A DNA stretch of 64,000 bases from NCBI GenBank assembly GCA_900312665.1, contig ONZQ02000001.1, forward strand, positions 958,338 to 1,022,337. Direction: 5' to 3'. The notes below the pieces were generated by a model that made no database searches, had not been told where the DNA came from, and worked only from the letters and a program-made list of their open reading frames with translations. A program made the position numbers and the translations under genes. Within the stretch, counting starts at the first letter, position 1. Every line of letters begins with the position of its first letter. The stretch comes from Cephalotrichum gorgonifer. Its lineage: Eukaryota; Ascomycota; Sordariomycetes; Microascales; Microascaceae. Positions 1-11,000 of this stretch are shown here, in pieces.

Positions 1-1
1 G

Positions 2-835
2 CCGCTGGCGTCCTTCTTCTTCCTGGGCCCCACGGGTGTCGGCAAGACGGAGCTGTGCAAGAAGCTCGCGGGCTTCCTCTTCTCCACGGAGTCGGCCGTC
101 GTGCGCTTCGACATGAGCGAGTTCCAGGAGAGGCACACCATCTCGCGGCTCATCGGGTCGCCGGCGGGCTACGTCGGGTACGACGACGCGGGCCAGCTGA
201 CGGAGGCGGTGAGGAGGAAGCCGTACGCCGTGCTGCTGCTCGACGAGTTCGAGAAGGCGCACAGGGACATCTCGGCGCTGCTGCTGCAGGTGCTCGACGA
301 GGGTTACCTCACCGACGCGCAGGGCCACAAGGTCGACTTCCGCAACACCATCATCGTGCTGACGTCCAACCTCGGCGCCGACATCCTCGTAGGCGCCAAC
401 GACCTGCACCCGTACCGCGAGACGGAGGACGGCGAGGTCGCGCCCGAGGTGAAGAATGCCGTCATGGACGTCGTGCACCACTCATACCCGCCCGAGTTCC
501 TCAACCGCATCGACTCCTTCATCATCTTCAAGCGCCTCGACCCGGCCGCCATCCGCCAGATCGCCGACATCCGCCTCCGCGAGCTGCAGGCGCGCCTCGA
601 CGACCGCCGCATCAGGCTCGAGGTCAGCGACGAGGTGAGGGACTGGCTGGCCGAGAGGGGCTACGAGCCGCGCTTCGGCGCCAGGCCGCTGAATAGGCTC
701 GTGACGAGGGAGATCGGGAACGGGCTCGCGGACGGGATCATCCGCGGGGAGATTAAGCACGGGGACACGGCGAAGGTGGAGATCAAGGAGGATGGGGACG
801 GGCTAAGGGTGGTGAAGGCGCCAGTGACACTGTAA
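2..835 (+). CDS. hsp78: Hsp78, mitochondrial ClpB-type disaggregase (3' part only)
   Basis: This is the C-terminal part of a ClpB/Hsp100 AAA+ chaperone, open from base 2 with its 5' end outside the window. The fragment starts at the second nucleotide-binding domain. It shows Walker A GPTGVGKT, the pore-loop GSPAGYVGYDD, Walker B VLLLDEFEKAH, sensor 1 in IIVLTSNLG, and the C-terminal small domain with FGARPLNRL carrying the sensor-2 arginine. In the family, NBD2 drives ATP-dependent threading of aggregated proteins with Hsp70 help. The protein ends in VVKAPVTL without the acidic tail of cytosolic Hsp104, so I assign it to mitochondrial Hsp78. The presequence that would prove this is outside the window. 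Its partner Hsp70 system includes Jac1-type co-chaperones, one of which is encoded at 14.3 kb. No frame damage is seen. Confidence 0.9.
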   Translation, partial: PLASFFFLGPTGVGKTELCKKLAGFLFSTESAVVRFDMSEFQERHTISRLIGSPAGYVGYDDAGQLTEAVRRKPYAVLLLDEFEKAHRDISALLLQVLDEGYLTDAQGHKVDFRNTIIVLTSNLGADILVGANDLHPYRETEDGEVAPEVKNAVMDVVHHSYPPEFLNRIDSFIIFKRLDPAAIRQIADIRLRELQARLDDRRIRLEVSDEVRDWLAERGYEPRFGARPLNRLVTREIGNGLADGIIRGEIKHGDTAKVEIKEDGDGLRVVKAPVTL

Positions 836-1355
836 AACGAAAACATCAATAAAACTCTCTTATGTTATTGAATTGGGAGGGTGTTTTCAGGCGGGGAAGG
901 GGGGAAGGGGGGAAGGGAAGTTGATTTAAGGGGAGAGGACTGGGGAGGTTTATTGAGATTCGCTCTCCACTCCTTCATGAACTAGACACCTACACGCATA
1001 TATATGCGTACGATATATCCTGTACAAAAATGTAAAAAGCGTCAAGAGAAACAGAGACTTAGACATAGATTTTATACTTAGTGCCACTTTCATATTTTTG
1101 TTTGTATCTAAGGAACCGCAAAAAAGAGCTCCAAGCTTCCCAATCATGAGGAAAAATAAACGCCATCACCAAACCTCCCATGATGTTCCCAGTCCCAAGA
1201 GAAACTTACACACGCGAAACCCTTTCCCTCTCCCCCTCTGCCCCCCCTTCTCCTCAAGCCCTTTTCCATCTTCCTCCGTGAGGGAAGGGGAAAATGACTA
1301 GAGATGAGAGAGGAGGAGGGGAACAACAATGACAATAATAAAAAATGAAAATACA
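836..1355. other. Convergent 3' intergenic region, hsp78/prp5
   Basis: This is 520 bp of AT-richer DNA between two stop codons that face each other. It holds 3' untranslated sequence, G-rich runs near 880-920 and pyrimidine runs near 1220-1275. I see no gene in it. Confidence 0.7.
848..853 (+). terminator. AATAAA poly(A) signal of the Hsp78 gene
   Basis: A perfect AATAAA hexamer lies 13 nt after the Hsp78 stop codon, in an AT-rich stretch. The position is unusually close to the stop, so a more distal signal may be used instead. Confidence 0.35.
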
Positions 1356-4300
1356 CTACGTAACGGTATACCTCCCCGAAGCCGGCGCCCGACTCGCCGC
1401 GTCCTCTGCGATCCTCGTCCCCTCCTCCAGCAGCCTCGTGAGCTCCTGCAGCGCCATGGCGACCACCAGCTCCGAGTCGCCCTCCACGAGGATGTACAGC
1501 TTCGGGTCCTGGCCCTCGCCCGGCGTCTTGCCGGGCGGGTAGAACGACCCCTTGGTGGTGATGGACACGCCCGTCGCGTCGAGGATCTTGGCCACGTTGG
1601 TGCGGTTGGTGACGCCCCAGCGCGCCTTCTGCGGGAAGTCGTTGATCTCGAGCGTGGCGTGGAAGGCGCCCGCGTCGGGGCCCTTGTTGTCGATCGGCTG
1701 CCCCGTGCGGAGCTGGCCCGCCTTCCCGAGGCGGGAGTTGATTGCGCTGACGGCAGATGACACCTTGTCGAGCGTGTTCTTCGCCCCGCCCTTGGCGGTG
1801 TCGACCTGGGCCTCGACCTTTGGCGTCCCGCGGGCCTGAATGGCCGACGCCACGGCCCGGATCGAGGGCACGGACGACTCGGCCGTCGCCTGCTCGCTTG
1901 AGGCGGGCTTGCGCTCCTCCTTCACGTCGTCCTCCTCGCCCTCGGCCTTGTGCGTCTTGCGCTCGCGCATCCGAGCCGCCTCTCGTTCCTGGTCGAGACG
2001 GTCGAGGCCCTTGCCTCCGAAGCCCGACGACTCCTTCGCCTTCCCGGACTTGACCTTCTCCCTGTAGGCCGCGCGCATCTCCTTGAGACGGTCCGGGACC
2101 GGCTGACCGCTCTGCTCCAGTGCCTTTGCGATACACGCGGCGCAGTTGTCCTGCTCCTCGGTCACAAATGTGACGGCGGTGCCCTTATTTCCCGCCCGCC
2201 CGGTACGTCCGGCGCGGTGGACGTAGTCTTCTAGATGGTTCGGTGCGTCGTAGTTGACGACCAGCTTAAGCTGCTTCACGTCAAGCCCTCGCGCGGCGAC
2301 CGAGGTAGCGATAAGAATGGGCACGACGCCCTTCTTGAAGTCGGAAATTGTCGAATCCCGGTCGACCTGGTCCTTGCCCCCGTGAATCGACATGCAAGGA
2401 TAGCCCTTCATAAGCAGTTCTTTAAGCAGGTCGTCGGCTTTCTCCTGGCGGTCCATGAAAATCAAGGTCCTAGCGTCTTCGTCCTCGTCGTAGAGCTCAC
2501 CAAGCAGCTCGAGAAGTCGGTGGAACTTTGACTTTTCGTCCCTGACCTCGACTATTTGAGTGATCTCGGGGGCGACGACGCTCCTACCACCGACCGTGAT
2601 CTCAACCGGGGTCTTGAGCACCTTCTTGGTCAAGGAATCAATAATACGAGGCATCGTAGCCGAGAAGAGAATCGTCTGCTTGTCCGGACGGATGTTGGCA
2701 AAGATCTTCATGACCTGCGGCTCGAAGCCCATGTCGAACATGCGATCTGCCTCGTCGAGAACGACGTATGTGACGCGCCTCAGGTTGGTAACCCGCCCTT
2801 GATTGGCCGCCAGAAGATCTATCATCCGCCCGGGGGTGCAGACGACAATCTCGGCCCCGCGCTTCAGCTCCGCAATCTGTTCGCTGATGGGCGCGCCGCC
2901 GTATGCGCATACAGACCTCAGGTTCATCGTCTTCAGGAAGGGCTTGCAGTCACGATGGATCTGGACAGCCAGCTCTCGCGTCGGGGTCATGATCAAGCCA
3001 ATGGGGCCGTCGCCATCCGCGAGCGGCGCCTGGTCCTTTATATGCCGGAACATAGGGAGGAGGAAAGCAATCGTCTTCCCGGACCCGGTCTTTGCTACGC
3101 CAACCACATCACGGCCCGCCATGATGGTGGGCAGCGCCTGCATCTGGATCGGGGTGGGTTTCTCGAAGCCTAACGACTCGACAACATCCAGGGTCTGGCG
3201 GCTCAAGCCGCACTGAGCCCACTTCTGGACAGGCCTGGGAACGTCCTTGCCTGTTACCTTGATGCCGTCAAGCTCCAGTCGTAAGTCATTCGCCTCTGCC
3301 TCGGTCAAGGCACTGAGCTCAGCCGGCTCAACCCAGAAGTTCTTGCGGATGGGTTCGAGTTCAATCTTGCTATAGTCAATAGTAGGCAGGTCTTTGTTCT
3401 TCCGGCGCTTCATAGGCTGGGCGGGGCCGATCTCGCCCTTCTCCCTGAAGGAGAAGTCATCATCACTAAAGTATGCTTCCGGTTCCGGGGCGGGCTTGGC
3501 TGTCGTCTTTGCCTTGGTTGGGCCACTCTTCTTTTCTGTTTCAAGGTCGGCCATGAAGGCATCGAGGGGGTCCACGTCCTCCTCCTCATCGACCTCCATT
3601 GCATCCGCCGCCACTTCCATGGCGGCAGGCGCGGGAGCGGGGGTGGGAGGAGCGCCATTCGTGGCGGTGCCATTCGGCTGGGGGGTTTCGCCCTCGCCAT
3701 TCATCTCAACGTCTGCCGGGGTTTCAGTGGTCGGGTTTTCCTGTTGGATCCGCCTCTCGTGGGCGGCCCGCACCGCGGCGGCAGCTTCCTCTTCGGTAGC
3801 GGCAATGTCGCCCGTGTCATCGTCATCATCCTGGTCGACATAAGGCGTATCGTCCGCTCCGACCGGAAGATTGGGTAGTTTGATCAGCTTTCTCTTCGAT
3901 GTCACTTCCTCGTCAAGATTAATCTTGCGCTTGCCGGCAAGCTTGTCGCCCCCTTGCTTCTGGAAGCCAAAGCCGTCTATGTTCCCCCGATTTGCTGGGA
4001 GGGCCGACGCCTTGCCGACCTGGCTTGCGGAGGGCGCAAGGGTTCCGTTCTTCCTATCGATGGAGCCCAACGGGACGCCACCGAGTTTCGACGTCGTGGA
4101 TGCGGTAGACTTCTTCGCGACAGCCTTGGGGTCGAACTTCCCTGCGTATGACGTAGCCGGCGAGGCGTCTGGGGCGGGCGATGCGGAAGCGGGGGACTCA
4201 ACGGCAGGTGACGCCGCGGCGGACGGCTTTTGTGCCTTCTCGTCCATCTCAGCAAGCAGCAGCCGCGTCTGTGCTGGATTCGCATCCTTCTCCTTCGCCG

Positions 4301-5003
4301 CCTGGGCCTCCCTCTTCTTCTTCCACGCTTCTAGCTTGGCGCGCGCTTCAGCCTTCTTCTCAGCGTCCGATTTCGCCGGGGCAGCCTTGTTCTTAGCATC
4401 CTGCAAGCACGTGTTATTAGCAACCTGAGTACTTGGGGTACCGGGGAGGACAATATGGGGGCGGCGACGTACATCTAGAGCGTTCCCAGCAGGGCTCCTG
4501 GCGCGGTCTGGGGCGGCCGGCTGTGTGCGATGGCGGCTGTCATCACGCCTACTGCGAGGACGGGAGTCAGGCGTGCCTTCTTGGCGACCATGAGCACGGT
4601 CTCTGGAGTCGTCTACCCTACCACGATGATCCCTATCGTCGCGTCGACGCCTGTCGGGTGATCGGTCCGCGTATCGGTCGCGGGACCTCCGGCGGTCCCT
4701 GCGAGGTCCCCGGTATCCGTCATCGCCTCGGTAGTCTACCGACCTGTCCCTGCGGCGGTAGTCATAGTCTCGATCTCGGTCTCGGTCTCGATCTCTTCGG
4801 TCGCGGTATCGGCGCTGCGGAGAGTACGAGTCAGATTGGGGAGGCGTCCAGCCAGAGTTGCCACCGCGTCTTACATCTTCCGGGGTGCGCGACCGCGGGC
4901 GGTAGCCGCGGCCATCCCTATTGCTGTTGCTGCGTCGGTCGTCATCCTTCCGGCGCTGATGTCTTCCTGGCGATGGTGAGCGGGTGTCTCCAAGACGAGC
5001 CAT
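1356..5003 (-). CDS. prp5: Prp5, DEAD-box RNA helicase of the U2 snRNP/pre-spliceosome
   Basis: Prp5 remodels U2 snRNP and proofreads the branch site during pre-spliceosome formation in the nucleus. Reading from the ATG at 5003 (strong context GCCATGGC) gives 1215 codons. The first 220 residues are an Arg/Ser/Asp-rich RS-like tail, followed by acidic and Ala/Pro-rich linkers with the conserved DPLDAFM segment. The helicase core has WAQCGL before the Q motif, AKTGSGKT (near residue 637), PTRELA, TPGRMIDLL, DEAD (near 750), FSATMP, ARGLDVK and HRAGRTGRAG. The C-terminal region has the Prp5-typical KARWGVTNRTN and FYPPGK segments. The frame stays open upstream to 5123, but 5003 is the better start. 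Bases 4401-4472 look like a 72-nt intron (GTACGT donor, GCTAATAAC, TTGCAG). It is stop-free and a multiple of three, so splicing would shorten the protein by 24 residues to 1191. Confidence 0.93.
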   Translation of the reverse strand: MARLGDTRSPSPGRHQRRKDDDRRSNSNRDGRGYRPRSRTPEDVRRGGNSGWTPPQSDSYSPQRRYRDRRDRDRDRDRDYDYRRRDRSVDYRGDDGYRGPRRDRRRSRDRYADRSPDRRRRDDRDHRGRVDDSRDRAHGRQEGTPDSRPRSRRDDSRHRTQPAAPDRARSPAGNALDVRRRPHIVLPGTPSTQVANNTCLQDAKNKAAPAKSDAEKKAEARAKLEAWKKKREAQAAKEKDANPAQTRLLLAEMDEKAQKPSAAASPAVESPASASPAPDASPATSYAGKFDPKAVAKKSTASTTSKLGGVPLGSIDRKNGTLAPSASQVGKASALPANRGNIDGFGFQKQGGDKLAGKRKINLDEEVTSKRKLIKLPNLPVGADDTPYVDQDDDDDTGDIAATEEEAAAAVRAAHERRIQQENPTTETPADVEMNGEGETPQPNGTATNGAPPTPAPAPAAMEVAADAMEVDEEEDVDPLDAFMADLETEKKSGPTKAKTTAKPAPEPEAYFSDDDFSFREKGEIGPAQPMKRRKNKDLPTIDYSKIELEPIRKNFWVEPAELSALTEAEANDLRLELDGIKVTGKDVPRPVQKWAQCGLSRQTLDVVESLGFEKPTPIQMQALPTIMAGRDVVGVAKTGSGKTIAFLLPMFRHIKDQAPLADGDGPIGLIMTPTRELAVQIHRDCKPFLKTMNLRSVCAYGGAPISEQIAELKRGAEIVVCTPGRMIDLLAANQGRVTNLRRVTYVVLDEADRMFDMGFEPQVMKIFANIRPDKQTILFSATMPRIIDSLTKKVLKTPVEITVGGRSVVAPEITQIVEVRDEKSKFHRLLELLGELYDEDEDARTLIFMDRQEKADDLLKELLMKGYPCMSIHGGKDQVDRDSTISDFKKGVVPILIATSVAARGLDVKQLKLVVNYDAPNHLEDYVHRAGRTGRAGNKGTAVTFVTEEQDNCAACIAKALEQSGQPVPDRLKEMRAAYREKVKSGKAKESSGFGGKGLDRLDQEREAARMRERKTHKAEGEEDDVKEERKPASSEQATAESSVPSIRAVASAIQARGTPKVEAQVDTAKGGAKNTLDKVSSAVSAINSRLGKAGQLRTGQPIDNKGPDAGAFHATLEINDFPQKARWGVTNRTNVAKILDATGVSITTKGSFYPPGKTPGEGQDPKLYILVEGDSELVVAMALQELTRLLEEGTRIAEDAASRAPASGRYTVT
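4401..4472 (-). other. Probable in-frame 72-nt intron in prp5
   Basis: On the minus strand this segment begins GTACGT, has GCTAATAAC about 20 nt before the end and finishes TTGCAG. It starts and ends on codon boundaries and has no stop. Removing it joins ..NALD to DAKNK.. between two low-complexity regions. The intervening 24 residues (VRRRPHIV..) are hydrophobic compared with the charged flanks. Confidence 0.6.
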
Positions 5004-5560
5004 GGCTACTCTGCGACACGGAGTTTTCTCTCTCTCCCTGCGCAGGGACTCGGGGCTCGTTGGCGAGGACCTGTGTGTAAAGTCGTACTCTTTGATGATA
5101 TATGCGCCACTAGCCCGGGACAATGCGGTGTCGCCGCAGTTAGGGGGTTCGAACGATGTTATGCTTTCGCTGGGTTTGGTTTGGGGCTTTGGGACTTGGA
5201 GACGTGGTGGCAGGCTACAGCTGACTTGCCAAACTTGGGGTAGGTAGGTTTAATAGTAATAGTAATCGGCTTCAAACCTTGAAATCTGAGGTGGGACGAA
5301 ATGTGAGATTTGCCGAGAATACTCCGATCTCATACCCAAGTTCAATGCTGACTATGACGATGAACTCGAACTCGGACTCGAGCTCTCTCTCATTAGTTTC
5401 ATCCCATCATTTATCGCGACAAGCCCCAGCCTTGAAATATAAAAGCGGCCTTCTGAATTTCCAATTGATCCTGGGTGGCTTCCTCATACCACCACCACTA
5501 CCACTATTTTTCATCCCCTCACCTCAAGCCGAGGCACCTACATCACCACCTCAAGCCACC
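5004..5560. promoter_or_regulatory. Divergent promoter region, prp5 / HCNGP-like gene
   Basis: This is a 557-bp head-to-head spacer. A TATAAAAG box at 5438-5445 lies about 120 bp before the HCNGP-like ATG. The rightmost 100 bp is a CCA/CTC-rich leader ending GCCACCATGG. No TATA box is evident toward prp5. Confidence 0.5.
5438..5445 (+). promoter_or_regulatory. TATA box of the HCNGP-like gene
   Basis: The sequence TATAAAAG sits about 120 bp before the start codon with a pyrimidine/CCA-rich leader between them. The position and sequence fit a fungal TATA element. Confidence 0.4.
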
Positions 5561-6365
5561 ATGGCAGGCCTTGTGAGCTATGAGAGCAGCGATGAAGAGG
5601 ACGTTATTGAGTCCCCAAGGGAACAGGTAACCGCATCATAATTCCAAGGGTTCCTAAACCCGCGATGTTACACAATCATGCTAACTGCCCCTCAAGAAAC
5701 AAAACGGTACCAAAACATCAGAACCGGTGGTAGAAGACGCCGCCCCGGAGAAAGCGCCCGAGTCGGCACCACCAGCTCAACCCGAGCCCTCACTCTCAGA
5801 ACCGGCGCCTTTCGTCGGCCCCATGCCCCCACCAAACTTCACATCCGCCGACCTCCCCTCCCCCTCCCCCTCTCCACTGCCCGACCTCGCGCCCCCGGGA
5901 TCCCCCTACACCTCCCACCGCGCGCTCCTCCGCGACCTGACTCTCCCGACCCACCCCAACCTCGACCTGCCCCCCTCCCCCCCGGGCTCCCCGCCGCCGC
6001 CCCTGACCCAGAAGATCACCACTTTCCTCTCCCTAAAGGAGAAGGGCACCCACTTCAACGCCAGGCTCCAGTCCTCCCCCGCGCTCCGGAACCCGGCGCT
6101 GATGGACAAGCTCCTCGCCTTCACGGGGACAGAAGCGGACCAGTACGCCACGACGGTCGCGACCGACCTCTGGGACCCGGCGGGGTTCCCCGGATGGGCG
6201 TTCAGGAGCGAGCTAAGGGGCGCGAGGGAGCGCCAGAGGAGGGAGAGGGAGGGAGAGAGGAAGGAGACGGGGAGGGTGGAGTTCGTGCCTTCCAGTGGGG
6301 CTGGGCTGGCGACAAGCGAGGGAACGGGGACGGGGGGTCTAAGCAAGAGGAGAAAGCTGGAGTAG
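5561..6365 (+). CDS. HCNGP/SAP30BP-like nuclear protein
   Basis: Two exons, 5561-5626 and 5697-6365, give 244 residues. The 70-nt intron has a GTAACC donor, an ATGCTAACTG branch site and a CTCAAG acceptor. The start has a near-perfect context (GCCACCATGG). The N terminus MAGLVSYESSDEED is the short acidic N-terminal signature of the family. A Pro/Ser-rich middle follows, then the HCNGP domain with FLSLKEKGTHFNARL, ALRNPALMDKLL, DQYAT and DLWDP..FPGWAF. The tail ends KRRKLE and could act as a nuclear localisation signal. Metazoan SAP30BP/HCNGP proteins are nuclear and have been linked to transcriptional corepression and splicing. Which role applies here cannot be read from the sequence. Confidence 0.85.
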
Positions 6366-6771
6366 AAAAGCTTTTTTTTATTACGATATTAAGATACCCC
6401 ATATTCATTATTTCGAAACAAAAGAGAACAAGGAAATATGATAAGACACACGACATAGCACCGAGTGAGAAGAGAAAAGAGCGAGTTATAGAATGTAAAA
6501 AATACCGGTCCGATAGCCGGTTTATTTTCAGCATCTTCCCCATTGGTATCATAAAACCTGTTCAACTAGAGCTTGGCGCCGCCCGTACGAGACACACGCA
6601 TCCCAACAACACCCATACTGGTTACAGATTTGCCTCCCACCCTATTCCCTAACCGATCCAAACCATCTTCCCCTAAAATTATCAAAGAGCTGGGTCTCCT
6701 CATCCCCCGCCTCATTAACTCCCCCGCATGCTTGGGCTTTCAAAAAAAAAAAAAAAAAACGGAAGAAGACT
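6366..6771. other. Convergent 3' intergenic region with an A18 tract
   Basis: This is a 406-bp AT-rich spacer between two facing stop codons. It includes an uninterrupted run of 18 A at 6742-6759. No gene is seen. Confidence 0.7.
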
Positions 6772-8086
6772 CTAGTCGCAGCTAACCTCCAACCCGGCCT
6801 CAGCGAAGGCATCCCCCAACTTGATAGGCACATTCAGCTCAAGCTGAGACAGAGCGTTGGCGTAGTAGGAGAGCGTCTCGCCGTCCTTCTTGACGTCTTT
6901 CCCACTGAGGTCGAAGGGGACGATGCCGTCGGTGCAGTGGGGCTTCGTGGTGATGGCCACGAGGACGGGTTCCTGCTTGATGTCGGCGTGCATGGGGACG
7001 TCGTTGATGCCAGGGTAGAGAACCAGGTTGTCCATGTAGACGGTACCGATGTCCTCGCCGTCGTACTTGTTGACGAAGGTGGCGTTGCCCTGTTGTAAGT
7101 GTAAGTGGATTGAAGCCATTGGGGGTGGGGATGAAGCACCGTCAGGAGGGGAGCAGAGGCGGGGGAAGGGGGATCTTACAATTTCAATGGTAAGGATCGA
7201 GGCATTGGGGACCTTGACGAGGGCCTGGAAGTTGTTGGTAAGGGCGACGAGATCGACATGGGGCTCGGTAACCTCTAGACCCTTGAAGCCATTGAGACCT
7301 GGAAAGGGGGGAAACGAACCAAGGTCAGCATGATTTCCTACCGGGAGACTCACTCCTACCGCGAAAAGGACGACTTATCACAGGTGGGGAGACAAGGGGG
7401 GAGGGGCAGGAACAAAAACATACCCTTGAGCTCGATGGTCTTCTTAAAGGTGACGCCGTACTTCTTCGACAGGCCCTTGACGCGCACGTGGGTGTCGCCC
7501 TCGATGGTCAGCTTCAGCGACTCGTTGGCGAGCAGCCAGGTGTTGAAGGTGGTGAAGGCGTCCATGTTGGCGACGTCGACGATCTGGCTGACGTTGACCT
7601 CGGTGAACTTCTGCGAGGTGGTGGCGGGGAAGTTGAGGGCGGCGAAGGGGGTGTGCGGCTCGAGGTCCTCGAGGTACATGTTGCCGACGAAGCCGTCGAT
7701 GTCGGCGTGGACGCTACCGTCGGTGGTGATGCTCGAGTTCACGGACATGCGGTACTTGTTGGGCTCAGTCTCGGAGACGATGATGCCGTCGATGTTGAGC
7801 TTGGCCTCGTTGATCTTCTTCTGGGCGATCTTGGGGACGCCGACGAAGAGGCTGGTGGGCCATGTCAGGTTGGCTGATTACTGACAAGCGGCGGTTTCAA
7901 GAGCGCAACGGGGGCCAAGGAGGGGCCCAAGGCACACGCGACTTACACGAGGACAACAACAAGCACGATCACGACGACGGCGAGGATCAGATACGCCCAC
8001 CAGAACCGCTTGCAGTGGGCGGCGCACCCCCTCTTCTTCTGAGGAGCATTCTCCTGGTGCTGCTGAGCGACGTCCTTGTCGGACAT
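6772..8086 (-). CDS. DUF3712 single-pass membrane protein
   Basis: Four exons (8086-7947, 7851-7424, 7298-7180, 7089-6772) join in phase to give 334 residues. Residues 1-28 are hydrophilic and cytosol-like, with a KKRGCAAHCKR basic/cysteine patch. One strong membrane segment lies near 29-50 (FWWAYLILAVVV..). The rest is a long beta-rich region typical of fungal DUF3712 proteins, which in broad terms resemble LEA-2-like lipid-interacting folds. There is no cleavable signal. The topology suggests a short N tail inside and a large domain on the lumenal or vacuolar side. Introns are 95, 125 and 90 nt. The last has a GTAAGA donor and a CAACAG acceptor, and is stop-free and in frame, so retention would add 30 residues. 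Molecular function is unknown. Confidence 0.82.
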
Positions 8087-11000
8087 TGTTGCTGAGTTTA
8101 CGGGGCGGAGGCTCGGAACGGCGGGTGAGGGTATGCGTATGCGTATACGGGGGGTGGAAGTCGCTGTCCGGGTGTAGGAAGCAGTCGAGCCACGACAAGG
8201 AGGGAAACGAGGGACTAATGAAGGGAAGGTTTGGCGAGAGGAAAGAGAAAGGTGCGAGGCTCGACGTGAAGCAAAATCAAAGTCCTTCAACCTAGCAGCC
8301 CGGGCGAGCGTTTGGGATGGGGCGCATCTAGTTATATTATTATACGCACTTGGATCCGCACGCTTGCACACCCACCCCACATGATCGGGGGCAAGCACCA
8401 TGCCTCAATGCTACGGGGTATTACAAGGAAGGGTACAGGGAGGGGGGGTGGGATGGGAGGGAGGGGGAAGAGACGGATCTGTGGGGCGAATTCAAAGTAC
8501 GACCGACGTCAAACAACGAGTACTCGTACAAGGGTTTCGATCTGAATTGATGGATGGCAGGTACCTCCCGAGTCGTACCTGGTCGGGGCCGAGGAGGGAG
8601 GGAAGGACCTACTCGTAGAGGGATTGGGGCACGAGGGAATCGCGAGAGCCGCAGAGAGAGGAGAGAGAAAGTGCCACCCGCCGTATTACTCCGTACAAGT
8701 ACTCCGCACTCAGCGCGATACAGGAGAAGACAGGTACATGTAACACTTGTCGTCTCTGGGGACGTTCTCCCATCTCCCCCGTACAAGTACTGCGGAATTG
8801 TACGAATGATCTAAGTACCCATTGCGCCGTTACCCGTACGAGTAATCGTAAAATCGCAGGTCTTCGCCCGTTGTAGTTGGTTCGACGTCGCACATGGCCA
8901 AACACGGCACCATCCCCGGAGCTATTAAAATTGGCTTTCTGGAGTAAGTGGGGCCAGGGGCAGGTGTCAAGAGATCGAGAAAAAAAGAAATGGGCCAAGG
9001 ACTTATAATCCATGCAAGTACAAGTACTCACTCGTAGTGTCAATGAATTGGGGCAGATGAGCGAGAGGCGCGCGGTCTCCACATGTAAAAAGTTCCCGTC
9101 AATTGGGTGGCCGTATCCCAGGAAGGCACAAGCAGGAAGAGTGGGTTTGTTTCCAGGTCACTTGCACGCGAGTGTCCAGGGTGCGGTATGATACCCCTCC
9201 AAGTACTTTAGTATTATTAGCCATCCCATCGCTGTCGATCCAGGTGGCGTCCAACCCTGCACACACGCGCATACCACACAGACACCACAGGATCACGGGA
9301 AGAAACCCCCGATTAGGCAATCCACCCGGCGATCCTCGCAAAGAGCCCCCCTCCCCCAAATGCAATACCCTGGGTGTGGGAGGGGGGAGGCCGCTCCTGG
9401 GTCCAACCGTCCAAGTGAGAGCTGCCAAGGGGAGATCCGAGACCCTGGAGTGGACGGAGATGTAGACAAGGTAACCCAAGGCGGAATAGTCGCACATGGG
9501 TCTGGAGGTCCCTCGGCACTGGGCATTTGCACATGCAAAAATGCAGATTGCATGTGGTAGAAGGAGCGAGCGTGTCTCTCCTGTGGCTTGCGCTTGCCTT
9601 TGGACGGAAAGGGAGGGGGAGCAAGTCGTCTTTTTGTCCATTTGGTCCTTTTCGTCCCAACTTCGAGCGCGAGCAGAGTACGGGGTACAGATGCGAGTAC
9701 GAACAAGCTACCAGCGCTTTGCCACCAAGACGACAAGAGTGAAGGAAAGAAAGGGGATTGGAATTGTGAATGGAATCAGTCCTGCATCGTCGCCAAGAGC
9801 TGGAAAATCATTAGGTTCTCACCTGCCAGTTTTGGCTGGACTGCAAGCATTAGTCTAATAACTACTTGTACGCTTGCCCAAGTACGATCTCCTGGTTCGT
9901 TCGAGTGGCCTCCGAATCCCCAGATTTGATGGCATCACCCCATTTCCCCATCTTGCCCAGACCCATCCCCCAGACATCCCCAGACATCCCCAGATCACTA
10001 GCTGCCCTAGGTTCGAGGATATCCCTGTGACTAACTAACCCCGCCTGTCAAGCCACAAGGTCGATGGATCTTGGCAGCATTTCTCCTGCATTGCAACAAT
10101 GGATTGCTTGTGAGATTACCAGCGCTCGATCGGTGACATGTGAGTCTAAGGAGGAACAAGAACTTGCTTGAATCACTAATACCAGCTCAGGTACTCAGAT
10201 ACATCCCCTCCAATGTATAATGCAAAATATAACAACGGGCGGACGGCATTCCTCGGAGATTTGTTTCCACATCCAGGATGTTAGCATAGGTACTTTCCGT
10301 ATACCGCACAACCCCATAAAAGCCGAGTATATAGCACAAGTACTTGAAAGGTATCTTCGGCCCAAGCTGGAACCCATGTGGGGATGCGATCAACCGCCAG
10401 TCTCCAACCTCTGCCAAGTTCAAACAACCGCATCCAAGTCCAATACTGGTAGTATGCAGCATGCCGAGGAGTTCCTCGGAGTATAGAGCCTCCTATTAGC
10501 ACGTGCGGATCACCATTCAGCTGTTACCAGAAGGAAAGATGGAAGATGAATTTACTTCGAAACTTCGCCACACACAATATCAATATTGCCTCGTGCTAAT
10601 CCGGGGAAGTGATGTTCACGAAGCCGGAGGAGACACGACGGCGAATCGTCGAATAAATAGCGGGTTCCAATTTACAAGCAAATGGGTCGAGGTATTAGTT
10701 ATTATTCATGTCGTGAGGCCCCCGCCTGACACCCACACCCTCCACACGCCCAAACCCACCTCTGAACCAACCTCATAGGTTCCATCCGACGCCATCCAGG
10801 AGCCAATAGCAGCCCACCAATACTTCAGCGTGTTTCTACTAAGGCCCAATCTGGCCAGGCACCACCCAGGTTAACTTCGGCCAATTCCCACTCGTCAGGC
10901 GTGCCAAGTATTACTACTAACAACTATTGGCTGAGATGCGCGCTGTGTCGCAAGGTTTGGGTGGAGGAAGATGCCGTCCTATCCTGGCCCCTCGTCGCAT

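Noticed and set aside
2..835. Identification as cytosolic Hsp104
   Set aside because: The C terminus lacks the acidic Asp/Glu-rich tail of Hsp104 and ends shortly after the small domain, as in Hsp78.
5004..5123. 40-residue N-terminal extension of Prp5
   Set aside because: The frame is open, but the ATG at 5003 has a far better context and the extension does not resemble Prp5 N termini.
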